This document shows, one piece after another, positions 1 through 6,316 of a stretch of DNA of 15,037 nt. A program made the position numbers and the translations under genes. Source of the stretch: Clostridia bacterium (lineage in GTDB: Bacteria; Bacillota_E; SLMV01; PUMD01); assembly GCA_007128555.1 (NCBI GenBank), contig SKXF01000342.1, positions 1 through 15,037 of the forward strand, in the 5' to 3' direction. The notes beneath the pieces were generated by a model. The model ran no database searches. It saw only the letters and a list, made by a program, of their open reading frames with translations, and was not told where the DNA came from. The number at the start of each line of letters is the position of its first letter. Position 1 is the stretch's first letter.

Positions 1-811
1 GAGTGGTGTCCAGAAGGCCACATGCCTTCAGGACCATGATCTTATCATAATGCCCTGGATATCTGATGGTTTTCTCAACGACCTCTTTCACACCCTTGAA
101 CAGGGGATCTTTATACATGTGGAGCAGGGTGCCCAGGCCATCGGTACAGGCAGCCTCTAGCTGTCCGATCTCCGAAAACTCCAGTTCCTCGCGCTCTGAT
201 CCTGCGTCAACAACAGTCAGCTTCCCATCCCTGATGATCCTGCATCCTTCGAAAAACTGCGTCCAGACGCCATCAATGCTCCACACAGCCTTGTACTCCA
301 GCGGGGGTTGTGGCTTCTCAGGGATGCCGCCCACATAGATGGAGACATTGCCAACCTGGTCGAGTTTGCTCGCACCGTAGGCCGCCAGCATATTGGTGAG
401 GCCCGGGGCGACGCCGCAGCTGGGTATCACTGTGACCTGTGCTTTCTTGGCCCTTTCGTGGAACTCTGAGAGCCTTTCGTCAAACTCCCTGTTCTGATAC
501 AGGCCATAGTCAATGAAGTGAACTCCTGCATCAATGGCTGCCTCGAGGGGAGGTATGGAGATTGGCCAGGGTACCGAGCTAATAACGACGTCGAAGTCCT
601 CTTCCGTGATGAACCTGGCCAGCCTGTCACGGTCTGTCACATCGATCTGCTTGATGCTGACCCTGTTGCTGTCAAGCCATGCTGACCTTGACTCGAGCGT
701 TTCCCTGTCTTTGTCTACCAGCACGACTTCAGCAAGGGGCTCCATCGTTAACAGGTCGTTGGCAGATGCGGACCCCTGTATGCCGGAGCCACCCAGGATA
801 AGTACTTTCAT
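1..811 (-). CDS. Lysine 6-dehydrogenase / saccharopine dehydrogenase-family oxidoreductase (partial, 3' end off the left edge)
   Basis: Reading the minus strand from ATG at 811 gives 270 uninterrupted codons running off the left edge, so the C-terminus is missing. The N-terminus MKVLILGGSGIQG is a Rossmann dinucleotide-binding glycine motif (about residues 7-13), followed by an acidic residue after the second strand (VVLVDKD) that favours NAD. Later segments, VAPGLTNMLAAYGASKLD, YVGGIPEKPQPPLEY and EKTIRYPGH, resemble from memory the saccharopine dehydrogenase fold and especially NAD-dependent lysine 6-dehydrogenases. The likely role is cytosolic oxidation or reduction at an amino-acid amine such as lysine, but the exact substrate cannot be read from sequence; related family members act on other amino acids. 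The start is set by an AGGAGG ribosome binding site (821-826 on the complement) 9 nt upstream. It is transcribed divergently from the yqfC operon and has its own promoter. Confidence 0.85.
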   Translation of the reverse strand, partial: MKVLILGGSGIQGSASANDLLTMEPLAEVVLVDKDRETLESRSAWLDSNRVSIKQIDVTDRDRLARFITEEDFDVVISSVPWPISIPPLEAAIDAGVHFIDYGLYQNREFDERLSEFHERAKKAQVTVIPSCGVAPGLTNMLAAYGASKLDQVGNVSIYVGGIPEKPQPPLEYKAVWSIDGVWTQFFEGCRIIRDGKLTVVDAGSEREELEFSEIGQLEAACTDGLGTLLHMYKDPLFKGVKEVVEKTIRYPGHYDKIMVLKACGLLDTT

Positions 812-837
812 GATGTCAACCTCCTCTTTCCTACAGC

Positions 838-865
838 ATCATACGGTTCATTTCTCTTCTGTCGA
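838..865 (-). promoter_or_regulatory. Sigma-A-type promoter for the minus-strand oxidoreductase
   Basis: On the minus strand, TCGACA (complement of 860-865, 5/6 match to TTGACA) is followed after 16 nt by TATGAT (complement of 838-843, 5/6 match to TATAAT). Transcription would start near 831, giving a leader of about 20 nt that contains the AGGAGG ribosome binding site of the gene starting at 811. Spacing and position fit a housekeeping promoter. This is read by eye, with no experimental support. Confidence 0.55.
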
Positions 866-1136
866 ACTCCGATCTCGAGTGTCCTGCCTGCAGCGATTGC
901 CTGGGTCTGGCACAGCGATTCCCGGGATCAGGCTTTCAGACCCTGTTGACCCACCTGGTGTACCACGTCTTACATGCACCCCCATGTTCTGTCATGAGTT
1001 GACAGCTGTTTCTACAGAGTGCCGTCATTATCCTGCACATTGCAGGCCAGCCGTTGCCAGCGTGGCTGACGACGTGCGGTTGCCGGGGGGTGTTCTGAGT
1101 CCGACACTGGTCTTGAAGGGCCTGCGGCGACCCTGG

Positions 1137-1165
1137 CAATATTCCCGGGAGCCCGGGAATACACA
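1137..1165 (+). promoter_or_regulatory. Sigma-E-like promoter candidate upstream of yqfC
   Basis: CAATATT (1137-1143) matches 6 of 7 positions of the Bacillus sigma-E -35 consensus KMATATT. After 14 nt, AATACACA (1158-1165) matches 6 of 8 positions of the -10 consensus CATACAHT. yqfC and yqfD belong to the mother-cell sigma-E regulon in Bacillus subtilis, so position and type agree. The predicted start, near 1171, would leave only about 15 nt before the ATG at 1187, with the ribosome binding site almost at the 5' end. The match may partly reflect the overlapping palindrome, whose arms supply the TATT and AATA. A weaker sigma-A alternative is TTGAAG (1113-1118) with CAATAT (1137-1142). Confidence 0.35.
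1140..1161. repeat. 22-bp palindrome (possible operator) in front of yqfC
   Basis: TATTCCCGGG (1140-1149) and CCCGGGAATA (1152-1161) are perfect inverted repeats separated by 2 nt (AG). The element ends 9 nt before the yqfC ribosome binding region (1171-1180) and fills the spacer of the sigma-E-like promoter. A dimeric repressor site is the simplest reading. A short hairpin at the 5' end of a longer transcript is also possible, but no T-run follows, so it is not an intrinsic terminator. One arm's 10-mer ATTCCCGGGA recurs at 918-927. Confidence 0.6.
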
Positions 1166-1186
1166 TGCACAGGGAGGAGGCGGCTG

Positions 1187-1483
1187 ATGAGAAAAGGCAT
1201 AGCTGATCTGTTTGATCTGCCAAAGGATGTTGTCATGGATCTGCCGCGGATGACACTGATCGGCCGCATGCAATTGGTGGTGGAGAACCATCGTGGTATC
1301 GTCTCCTTCACCTCGGATCTCCTGGTGATCGGATTCAGCTCGGGGCTGATCAGAGTCTCAGGTAAGGGCATGGAGATATCATCCATTGACCACGAGGAGA
1401 TTCTCATTGTGGGGGAGATCAGATCCGTGGAATACGTCGGGGGCGGGGTGGATGATCCGTGGGGCGATCCACCGGCTGGCTAG
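1187..1483 (+). CDS. yqfC: Sporulation protein YqfC
   Basis: This 98-residue protein has the YqfC/YabP-type pattern: a short N-terminal helix region with LFDLPKDVVMDLPRMTLIG, then a small beta-rich core (VENHRGIVSFTSDLLVI, GLIRVSGKGMEI) and the C-terminal LIVGEIRSVEYV. Length is close to the roughly 93 residues of the Bacillus protein. It is small, has no membrane span, and is expected in the mother cell acting with the membrane protein YqfD; its molecular role is not established. The ATG is preceded by a strong GGGAGGAGG site (1172-1180). It is the first gene of the plus-strand cluster and overlaps yqfD by 25 nt, suggesting translational coupling. Presence of yqfC/yqfD argues that the host forms endospores or descends from spore formers. 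Confidence 0.9.
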   Translation: MRKGIADLFDLPKDVVMDLPRMTLIGRMQLVVENHRGIVSFTSDLLVIGFSSGLIRVSGKGMEISSIDHEEILIVGEIRSVEYVGGGVDDPWGDPPAG

Positions 1484-2637
1484 ATGGCGAAGTCCGCGTT
1501 GAGGTCAGCGGACAACGTCTTGAACAGTTCATCAACCTGGTCGTGACCGGGGGCATTGACCTCTGGAGCCTGCGGCGAGGTGATGACGGTCTGGTATTCT
1601 GGATGAGGGCAGAAGATTTTAACAGGCTGCGTCCCATCGTGAGAAAGACGCGATGCAGGGTGCGCATTGCTGCCAGGCAGGGAGTGCCCTTCTACTGGAG
1701 GCAGTTCTCTCGCAGACAATCGATGGTAATCGGGGTCATAATGTGCTTTGCCCTCGTGGTTCTTGCGGCATCCTTTGTGTGGGTTGTTGAAGTTGAAGGT
1801 CTCGAGGAGCGGGATCCAGACGTGGTATTGGACGCTGCGATGGAACTGGGCCTGGCGCCGGGCGTCCCGATATACAGGCTTGATCTGAACCAGTCTGCCC
1901 GCGAGTTGGCAAAGGAACTGCCCTTTATCACGTGGGTTGGTATCGAGCGGAGTGGGGTTCGCCTGACGATCAAGGTGTTGGAGAAGGTTGAAGAGAGGCC
2001 AGATCCTCCGGCGCTTGTTGATATCGTTGCCCGCACCGAGGGAGTTGTTGAGGAAATTCGGGTTCTTGCCGGATCCCCGGTGGTCAGTGCCGGTGATGTG
2101 GTCTCGAAGGGTTCTGTCCTGATTAGCAGCACTCCGGCGACACCTGACCGGGCTGCGACCAGTGCAAGGGGACAGGTTTTCGCGTCAGTCTGGTATAATG
2201 CAGTTGAGCGCGTTGCTCTGTCACAGGAGGTGTCTTTGCCCACGGGTAGGGAATTTGTGTGTACCGAGGTCACCGTGGAGGACCGTGCCACGGTTCGACT
2301 CCAGGGGTGGGGAGAGATACCCTTTGATAACTACGAGGCGGTTGAGGAGAGCCGGATATTGTTTGATCGATGGAGGAAGCCGCCCTTTCTCGTAGAAGTA
2401 AACAGAGTATACTATAAGGAGCTGTCAACGTACGTTCGACAGCTCACAGAAGAAGAAGCACTGCAGGTGGCGTGTTCGGGTGCCAATCATCATGTGCGGC
2501 TTCAAATACCCCCGGACGCAGAGGTACTTCGGGTCAGCTGCGCCATCGTCCGTCAGGGTGAGGGGTTTGTGGAGGTTGAAGCGACCGTCGTGGTACGAGA
2601 AGACATCGGTGATGAGAGGCCTGTGTCCGAGAGGTGA
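1459..2637 (+). CDS. yqfD: Sporulation membrane protein YqfD
   Basis: A 392-residue YqfD-family protein starting with GTG inside the yqfC coding region. Order of parts: a soluble N-terminal domain (about 1-85, including INLVVTGGIDLW and a basic RKTRCRVRIAARQG segment), one transmembrane helix (about 89-110, SMVIGVIMCFALVVLAASFV), then a long extracytoplasmic part. That part has a FtsQ/POTRA-like segment (VEGLEERDPDVVLDAA... IERSGVRLTIKVLEK) and a region with two short hydrophobic-glycine motifs (ARTEGVVEEIRVLAGSPV, GDVVSKGSVLISS) resembling a lipoyl-like or SH3-like fold. In Bacillus it is under sigma E and needed for efficient sporulation; the mechanism is not known in detail. Overlap with yqfC supports joint translation. 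A later start is possible, but the family N-terminus begins close to this GTG. Confidence 0.9.
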   Translation: MGRSTGWLDGEVRVEVSGQRLEQFINLVVTGGIDLWSLRRGDDGLVFWMRAEDFNRLRPIVRKTRCRVRIAARQGVPFYWRQFSRRQSMVIGVIMCFALVVLAASFVWVVEVEGLEERDPDVVLDAAMELGLAPGVPIYRLDLNQSARELAKELPFITWVGIERSGVRLTIKVLEKVEERPDPPALVDIVARTEGVVEEIRVLAGSPVVSAGDVVSKGSVLISSTPATPDRAATSARGQVFASVWYNAVERVALSQEVSLPTGREFVCTEVTVEDRATVRLQGWGEIPFDNYEAVEESRILFDRWRKPPFLVEVNRVYYKELSTYVRQLTEEEALQVACSGANHHVRLQIPPDAEVLRVSCAIVRQGEGFVEVEATVVVREDIGDERPVSER

Positions 2638-2657
2638 CAGGTCGCCAAATTACCCAT

Positions 2658-2663
2658 AAGGGG
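2658..2663 (+). promoter_or_regulatory. Ribosome binding site that decides the phoH start
   Basis: AAGGGG lies 5 nt before the ATG at 2669. An in-frame GTG at 2663 overlaps this site and would leave no ribosome binding sequence, so the ATG at 2669 is preferred. Confidence 0.5.
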
Positions 2664-2668
2664 TGTCC

Positions 2669-3649
2669 ATGATAACAGAACAGGATGAAGTGACCCAGAG
2701 AACATTCCGCGTCGAAGACAATGAGGCAGCGGTGCAGCTTTTTGGACAGGGAGACCGCAATCTCAATTTCCTGGAGAAGCATTTCCCCGTGAAACTGGTT
2801 AGCAGGGGAAATGAAATCCTGATCAGGGGGCCGTTTCAGTCCGTCGAAAGGGTGAGCGGGCTCCTCGAACGCCTGCTTGGCGTGCTGCGGTCAGGCAACG
2901 AGATCAACGACCAGTCTGTTCTGTATGCGATTGGACTGGCCCAGCAGGGAGATGAAGGCCCCCTCGATGACATCTATTCCGATACCATTGTCTCGACGTC
3001 CCGGGGCAAGAAAATCAAACCGAAGACCAGGGGACAACGGGCTTACCTCAGGGCTATGCGGGATAATGCGATTGTTTTTGCCATAGGTCCCGCTGGGACA
3101 GGCAAGACCTACCTTGCCATGGCCGTGGCAACTGCTGCTCTGCGTGACGGCCAGGTCAGCCGTATCGTACTCACAAGGCCCGCGGTTGAGGCCGGTGAGA
3201 GGCTCGGCTTCCTACCGGGCGACCTGCAGGACAAGGTGGATCCCTACCTCAGGCCATTGTACGATGCCCTGTATGACATCATCGGTCCCGCCCGCTTTGA
3301 AAAGGAGATGGATCGCGGCATCATTGAGGTTGCTCCCCTCGCGTACATGAGGGGACGGACCCTCGATGATTCGTTCATCATACTCGATGAGGCCCAGAAC
3401 ACCACTCCCGAACAGATGAAGATGTTTCTGACTCGGCAGGGTTTTGGATCCCAGTCGGTCATCACCGGCGACATTACCCAGGTTGACCTTGAAGACAGAG
3501 AGAGCGGCTTGATTGTGATTCAGAAGATCCTCAAGGGCACCGAGGGTATCGGGTTCGCATACCTGGACGAAAGAGATGTGGTGCGTCATCCGCTGGTCAC
3601 AAAGATCATCAAAGCATACGAACGGTACGAGAGGGTCCAGAAGGACTGA
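2669..3649 (+). CDS. phoH: PhoH-family ATPase
   Basis: A 326-residue PhoH-like P-loop ATPase. The N-terminal 110 or so residues form a small KH-like domain (NLNFLEKHFPVKLVSRGNEI) before the ATPase core. Walker A is GPAGTGKT (about residues 140-147), followed by LTRPAVEAGERLGFLPGDLQ, the Walker B stretch FIILDEAQN (about 237-245) and the sensor segment VITGDITQVDL, all typical of the family. The protein is cytosolic; its exact function is unsettled, but it is thought to act on RNA, and its close linkage to ybeY and era points to ribosome or RNA maturation. It follows yqfD by 31 nt. The next gene begins after an unusually long, structured 97-nt gap. Confidence 0.93.
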   Translation: MITEQDEVTQRTFRVEDNEAAVQLFGQGDRNLNFLEKHFPVKLVSRGNEILIRGPFQSVERVSGLLERLLGVLRSGNEINDQSVLYAIGLAQQGDEGPLDDIYSDTIVSTSRGKKIKPKTRGQRAYLRAMRDNAIVFAIGPAGTGKTYLAMAVATAALRDGQVSRIVLTRPAVEAGERLGFLPGDLQDKVDPYLRPLYDALYDIIGPARFEKEMDRGIIEVAPLAYMRGRTLDDSFIILDEAQNTTPEQMKMFLTRQGFGSQSVITGDITQVDLEDRESGLIVIQKILKGTEGIGFAYLDERDVVRHPLVTKIIKAYERYERVQKD

Positions 3650-3650
3650 C

Positions 3651-3735
3651 GCTTCCGCTAGGGTGAAGGGTAGGCCCAGGCCGCTTCGACGTGTTCTTGC
3701 GGCCTGTAGGTTGCTCGTGGCCTCACCCCTGAAGC
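3651..3735 (+). promoter_or_regulatory. Nested inverted repeats (possible structured leader) between phoH and pgpH
   Basis: Four helices nest in order: GCTTC (3651-3655) with GAAGC (3731-3735); GGGTGA (3661-3666) with TCACCC (3723-3728); GGCC (3673-3676) with GGCC (3719-3722); and CAGGCCGC (3677-3684) with GCGGCCTG (3699-3706) around a 14-nt loop. They begin 2 nt after the phoH stop and end 11 nt before the preferred pgpH ATG. GGCC is self-complementary and occurs four times, so alternative pairings exist. No T-run follows, so this is not an intrinsic terminator. It could control translation or RNA processing; no known riboswitch family was recognised. GC-rich sequence raises the chance of fortuitous pairing. 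Confidence 0.4.
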
Positions 3736-3746
3736 AGAATTCGCCG

Positions 3747-5882
3747 ATGCGTCGTACGGCGTGGGCGATTCTATTCCTGCTTCTGCTGACTGCGATTTTC
3801 GTAAGCAGTGTTCTCCCCCGCGATGTGGATGTGCGCGTCGGAGACCCGTCTCCAGCCAATATCAAGGCGCCCCAGGATTTCGTCGATGCCCCGGCCACCG
3901 AGCAGCTGCGCAGGCAGGCGATGGAGGATGTGCCCGACGTCTATGAACAGGACCCCGGAGTGGGGACCCAGGTGCTGAGGAGCCTTCACGCATTGTTCGA
4001 GGAACTGCGCGAGATTCGCGACACCCTGCGGGACGTTCGCGATGGTGAGACCGCTCCACCCTCTGAGGGTACCCCTTTCGGGCAGACGGCAGGGGACAGT
4101 CGCCCAGAGCCAGCTGTTGCTGTGCAGGAGATGGCACCTCTCTCCCTGGCGATGGAGGAGGTGGAGGTGCTCCTTAATGCCCGGGCTGAGGACATTGACC
4201 GGGCCGAGGAACTCGCTACGGATACCCTCGACTCCATGATGTCGCAGGGCGTCAAGCCCCAGAGCCTGGATGCTTTTCGTGATCAGATCATGAGCCTGAT
4301 GATCGGCTCAGATCTGCCTCCTATACTGCGGGAGGTCACAGCGAAGATCGCCGGCGAGTTACTGCAGCCCAACCTCCTGTACCAGGCCGAGGAGACGGCA
4401 CAGCGAAGACAGTTTGCGGCAGACAGCGTTCGGCCCGTCATCATCGTCCGGGGTGAGATCATTGTGCCGGACGGCCGGGTTGTTACCGTGGACGATTTGA
4501 TGAGGCTTAGGGATGCTGGCCTCCTTGGCACCGACAGCCGTTGGCGGATCTACACCAGTGCCTTCACGTACGCCCTGGTCATTTTACTGCTGGTGGCTGG
4601 GTACCTGATGCGGTTCAATCCAAAGATATTTTATTCAGAATCACGGATCGTGCTCGCAGGCATGGCCTTCATCGTCACCCTCTTTGCATGTCGATTTGCC
4701 CTCGAGCTATCCCCCTACATCATGCCGGTCGCCACGGGGACGATGCTCCTGGCCATTCTTCTCGATGCCAATACTGCAGTGATCCTGGGCCTGGCAATGG
4801 GGCTGAGTACCGCCGTGATCACCGGCGGTAATGTCACAGCAGTGGTGATCAATCTTGTCGGCGCAACGACTGCAGCGCTTGCCGTGTCCACGATCGAGGA
4901 ACGGACGGACATCATGCGGGCTGGCCTCTGGGTCAGCCTGGCGAATGTGGTGACCCTCGTCTCATACCTGCAGTACCAGGGAGGCCTGGGAATCGGGGAT
5001 CCGACGCTTCTGAAAAGCGCTCTGTGGGCCGGTGGGAACGGAATCCTTTCGGCAGTGGCTGCCATTGGGTTGCTTCCCTTCCTCGAGAGTTTTTTCAGCA
5101 TCCTCACTCCGGTCAAGCTGTTGGAACTGGCAAATCCGAATCATCCTCTGCTCCGTGAACTCCTTGAGGAGGCACCGGGTACCTATCACCACAGTATGAT
5201 GGTGGCAAACCTGGCAGAATCCGCCACAGAAGCGGTGGGCGGTGACTCACTTCTGGCCCGGGTCGGGGCATACTATCACGATGTGGGAAAGGCCCGGCGT
5301 CCGTACTTCTTTGTCGAGAACCAGTTTGGCGGGGAGAACCCCCACGACAAGTTGTCACCGAATCTCAGCGCCCTGATCATTCTTTCTCACGTCAGGGATG
5401 GGGCCGAAATGGCCCAGGAGGCTGGTCTTCCGGATTCGCTCCTGGAGTTCATCTGCGAGCATCACGGAACCCTCCTGGTCAGGTATTTCTACTCCAGGGC
5501 AAAGAGCATGAGTGAGGACGAGGAGGTCCCCGAGGATAATTACCGTTACACGGGTCCGAGGCCCCAGTCCAAGGAGACGGCCGTGGTAATGCTGGCAGAC
5601 GCCGTGGAGGCGGCGGCAAGATCCCTCGCCCGTCCCACGCCGGACCGCATCAGGGCAGTGGTGCGGACCATCGTTCACCAGCGGCTGGAGGAGGGACAGC
5701 TGGACAAGTGTGACCTGACGTTCAGGGACCTCGACCGGGTTGCAGACAGTTTTACGCGGGTTCTCTCAGGAGCATTTCATCACCGCCTTGAGTATCCTGA
5801 GAATGTAGTGGCCCAGATGAAGAAGGAGCAGGAGGGTGAAGACAATGGTCACCGTGGACACAACGGTGCAAAAAGAGGTTGA
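3747..5882 (+). CDS. pgpH: Cyclic-di-AMP phosphodiesterase PgpH (YqfF, 7TM-HD family)
   Basis: A 7TMR-HD protein that in the family hydrolyses cyclic di-AMP to pApA at the cytoplasmic face of the membrane. With the ATG at 3747 it has 711 residues, close to the Bacillus homologue as I recall it. Parts: N-terminal membrane helix (about 5-24), extracytoplasmic domain (about 30-260) containing a proline/acid-rich low-complexity insertion near 96-125, a block of membrane helices (about 270-450), then the HD domain. Metal ligands are visible: H482 in YHHSMM, HD at 511-512 in YYHDVGK, H548, H572-H573 in EHHGT and D618 in MLADAVEAAAR, so the enzyme should be active. The start is uncertain: no candidate has a good ribosome binding site, and GTG at 3663 would add 28 mostly basic residues. 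The last 38 nt overlap ybeY. Confidence 0.92.
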   Translation: MRRTAWAILFLLLLTAIFVSSVLPRDVDVRVGDPSPANIKAPQDFVDAPATEQLRRQAMEDVPDVYEQDPGVGTQVLRSLHALFEELREIRDTLRDVRDGETAPPSEGTPFGQTAGDSRPEPAVAVQEMAPLSLAMEEVEVLLNARAEDIDRAEELATDTLDSMMSQGVKPQSLDAFRDQIMSLMIGSDLPPILREVTAKIAGELLQPNLLYQAEETAQRRQFAADSVRPVIIVRGEIIVPDGRVVTVDDLMRLRDAGLLGTDSRWRIYTSAFTYALVILLLVAGYLMRFNPKIFYSESRIVLAGMAFIVTLFACRFALELSPYIMPVATGTMLLAILLDANTAVILGLAMGLSTAVITGGNVTAVVINLVGATTAALAVSTIEERTDIMRAGLWVSLANVVTLVSYLQYQGGLGIGDPTLLKSALWAGGNGILSAVAAIGLLPFLESFFSILTPVKLLELANPNHPLLRELLEEAPGTYHHSMMVANLAESATEAVGGDSLLARVGAYYHDVGKARRPYFFVENQFGGENPHDKLSPNLSALIILSHVRDGAEMAQEAGLPDSLLEFICEHHGTLLVRYFYSRAKSMSEDEEVPEDNYRYTGPRPQSKETAVVMLADAVEAAARSLARPTPDRIRAVVRTIVHQRLEEGQLDKCDLTFRDLDRVADSFTRVLSGAFHHRLEYPENVVAQMKKEQEGEDNGHRGHNGAKRG
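5831..5835 (+). promoter_or_regulatory. Ribosome binding site choosing the ybeY start
   Basis: GGAGG lies 9 nt before the ATG at 5845, inside the pgpH coding region. A second site, AAGGAG (5823-5828), could serve an in-frame GTG at 5836, adding three residues. Both are plausible; the ATG is slightly favoured. Confidence 0.4.
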
Positions 5883-6315
5883 GTTACCGGATCTGGCCGA
5901 ACCGCTGGTCCGTCGGGCCGTGCGGCGGGTTCTGCGAGACGTCTCGGAACGGGATTGCGCCCGGAGGTACGCCGTGGATGTGACCTTTGTCCATGAGGAT
6001 GCCATGAGGGAACTCAACCTGAAGTACCGCGACAGGGACTCTCCCACCGATGTGCTGTCCTTTCCCCTTTTGCATGATGAGGAAGAAGAATGGTTCCCCC
6101 TGCCGCCCCCAGATCATGTGAGCTACCTCGGTGATGTGATCGTCTGCCCGACCGAGATCTCCCCTGGGACGAACGTGCTACGCGAGCTGGCTTTCCTGGC
6201 CTGTCACGGTGCCCTCCACCTGGTGGGCTGGACGCACGAAAACCCGGATCAGTTGCAAAGGATGAACCGGCTCACAGGGGATGCCCTGGCCGACGTGTTC
6301 CCACCGGAGCTTTGA
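5845..6315 (+). CDS. ybeY: Endoribonuclease YbeY (rRNA maturation / ribosome quality control)
   Basis: A 156-residue UPF0054/YbeY protein, a single-strand-specific metallo-endoribonuclease used in 16S rRNA 3'-end maturation and ribosome quality control in the cytosol. The zinc motif is present as HGALHLVGWTH (H121, H125, H131), fitting the family pattern HxxxHxxxxxH. The conserved LNLKYRDRDSPTDVLSFPL segment, with the functional arginine near residue 62, and LGDVIVCPTEI are also present. The residue before the third histidine is Thr where Asp is usual (family GYDH), a mild deviation that keeps all three metal ligands. An acidic/proline loop (EEEEWFPLPPP) sits between the two conserved blocks. 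The gene overlaps the end of pgpH and its stop is 1 nt from the dgkA ATG, so translation is probably coupled. Confidence 0.93.
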   Translation: MVTVDTTVQKEVELPDLAEPLVRRAVRRVLRDVSERDCARRYAVDVTFVHEDAMRELNLKYRDRDSPTDVLSFPLLHDEEEEWFPLPPPDHVSYLGDVIVCPTEISPGTNVLRELAFLACHGALHLVGWTHENPDQLQRMNRLTGDALADVFPPEL

Positions 6316-6316
6316 C

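Larger units (their letters stand above)
812..1186. other. Divergent intergenic region between the oxidoreductase and yqfC
   Basis: No convincing coding sequence lies in these 375 bases; open frames here lack family-like sequence. The region holds the minus-strand promoter at its left end, and a palindrome with a sigma-E-like promoter and the yqfC ribosome binding site at its right end. The 10-mer ATTCCCGGGA occurs at 918-927 and again at 1141-1150 inside the palindrome, so the two ends share a possible binding sequence. A perfect TTGACA at 999-1004 has no acceptable -10 box at 16-18 nt. In many Bacillota rpsU and yqeY precede yqfC; neither is present here. Confidence 0.7.

Noticed and set aside
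999..1031. Perfect TTGACA with CATTAT as a promoter for yqfC
   Set aside because: The two boxes are 21 nt apart, too far for a sigma-A promoter, and no better -10 box lies at 16-18 nt.
534..1187. 217-codon plus-strand open frame across the intergenic region
   Set aside because: Its first half is antisense to the well-supported oxidoreductase gene, the rest covers the promoter/palindrome region, and the translation resembles no family.
3651..3735. Intrinsic terminator or known cyclic-di-AMP riboswitch at the phoH-pgpH junction
   Set aside because: No T-run follows the stem, and I could not match the conserved features of the ydaO-type riboswitch; kept only as an unassigned structured region.
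5845..6315. YbeY inactive because the Asp before the third His is Thr
   Set aside because: All three metal-binding histidines and the conserved arginine segment are present, so loss of function is not indicated.
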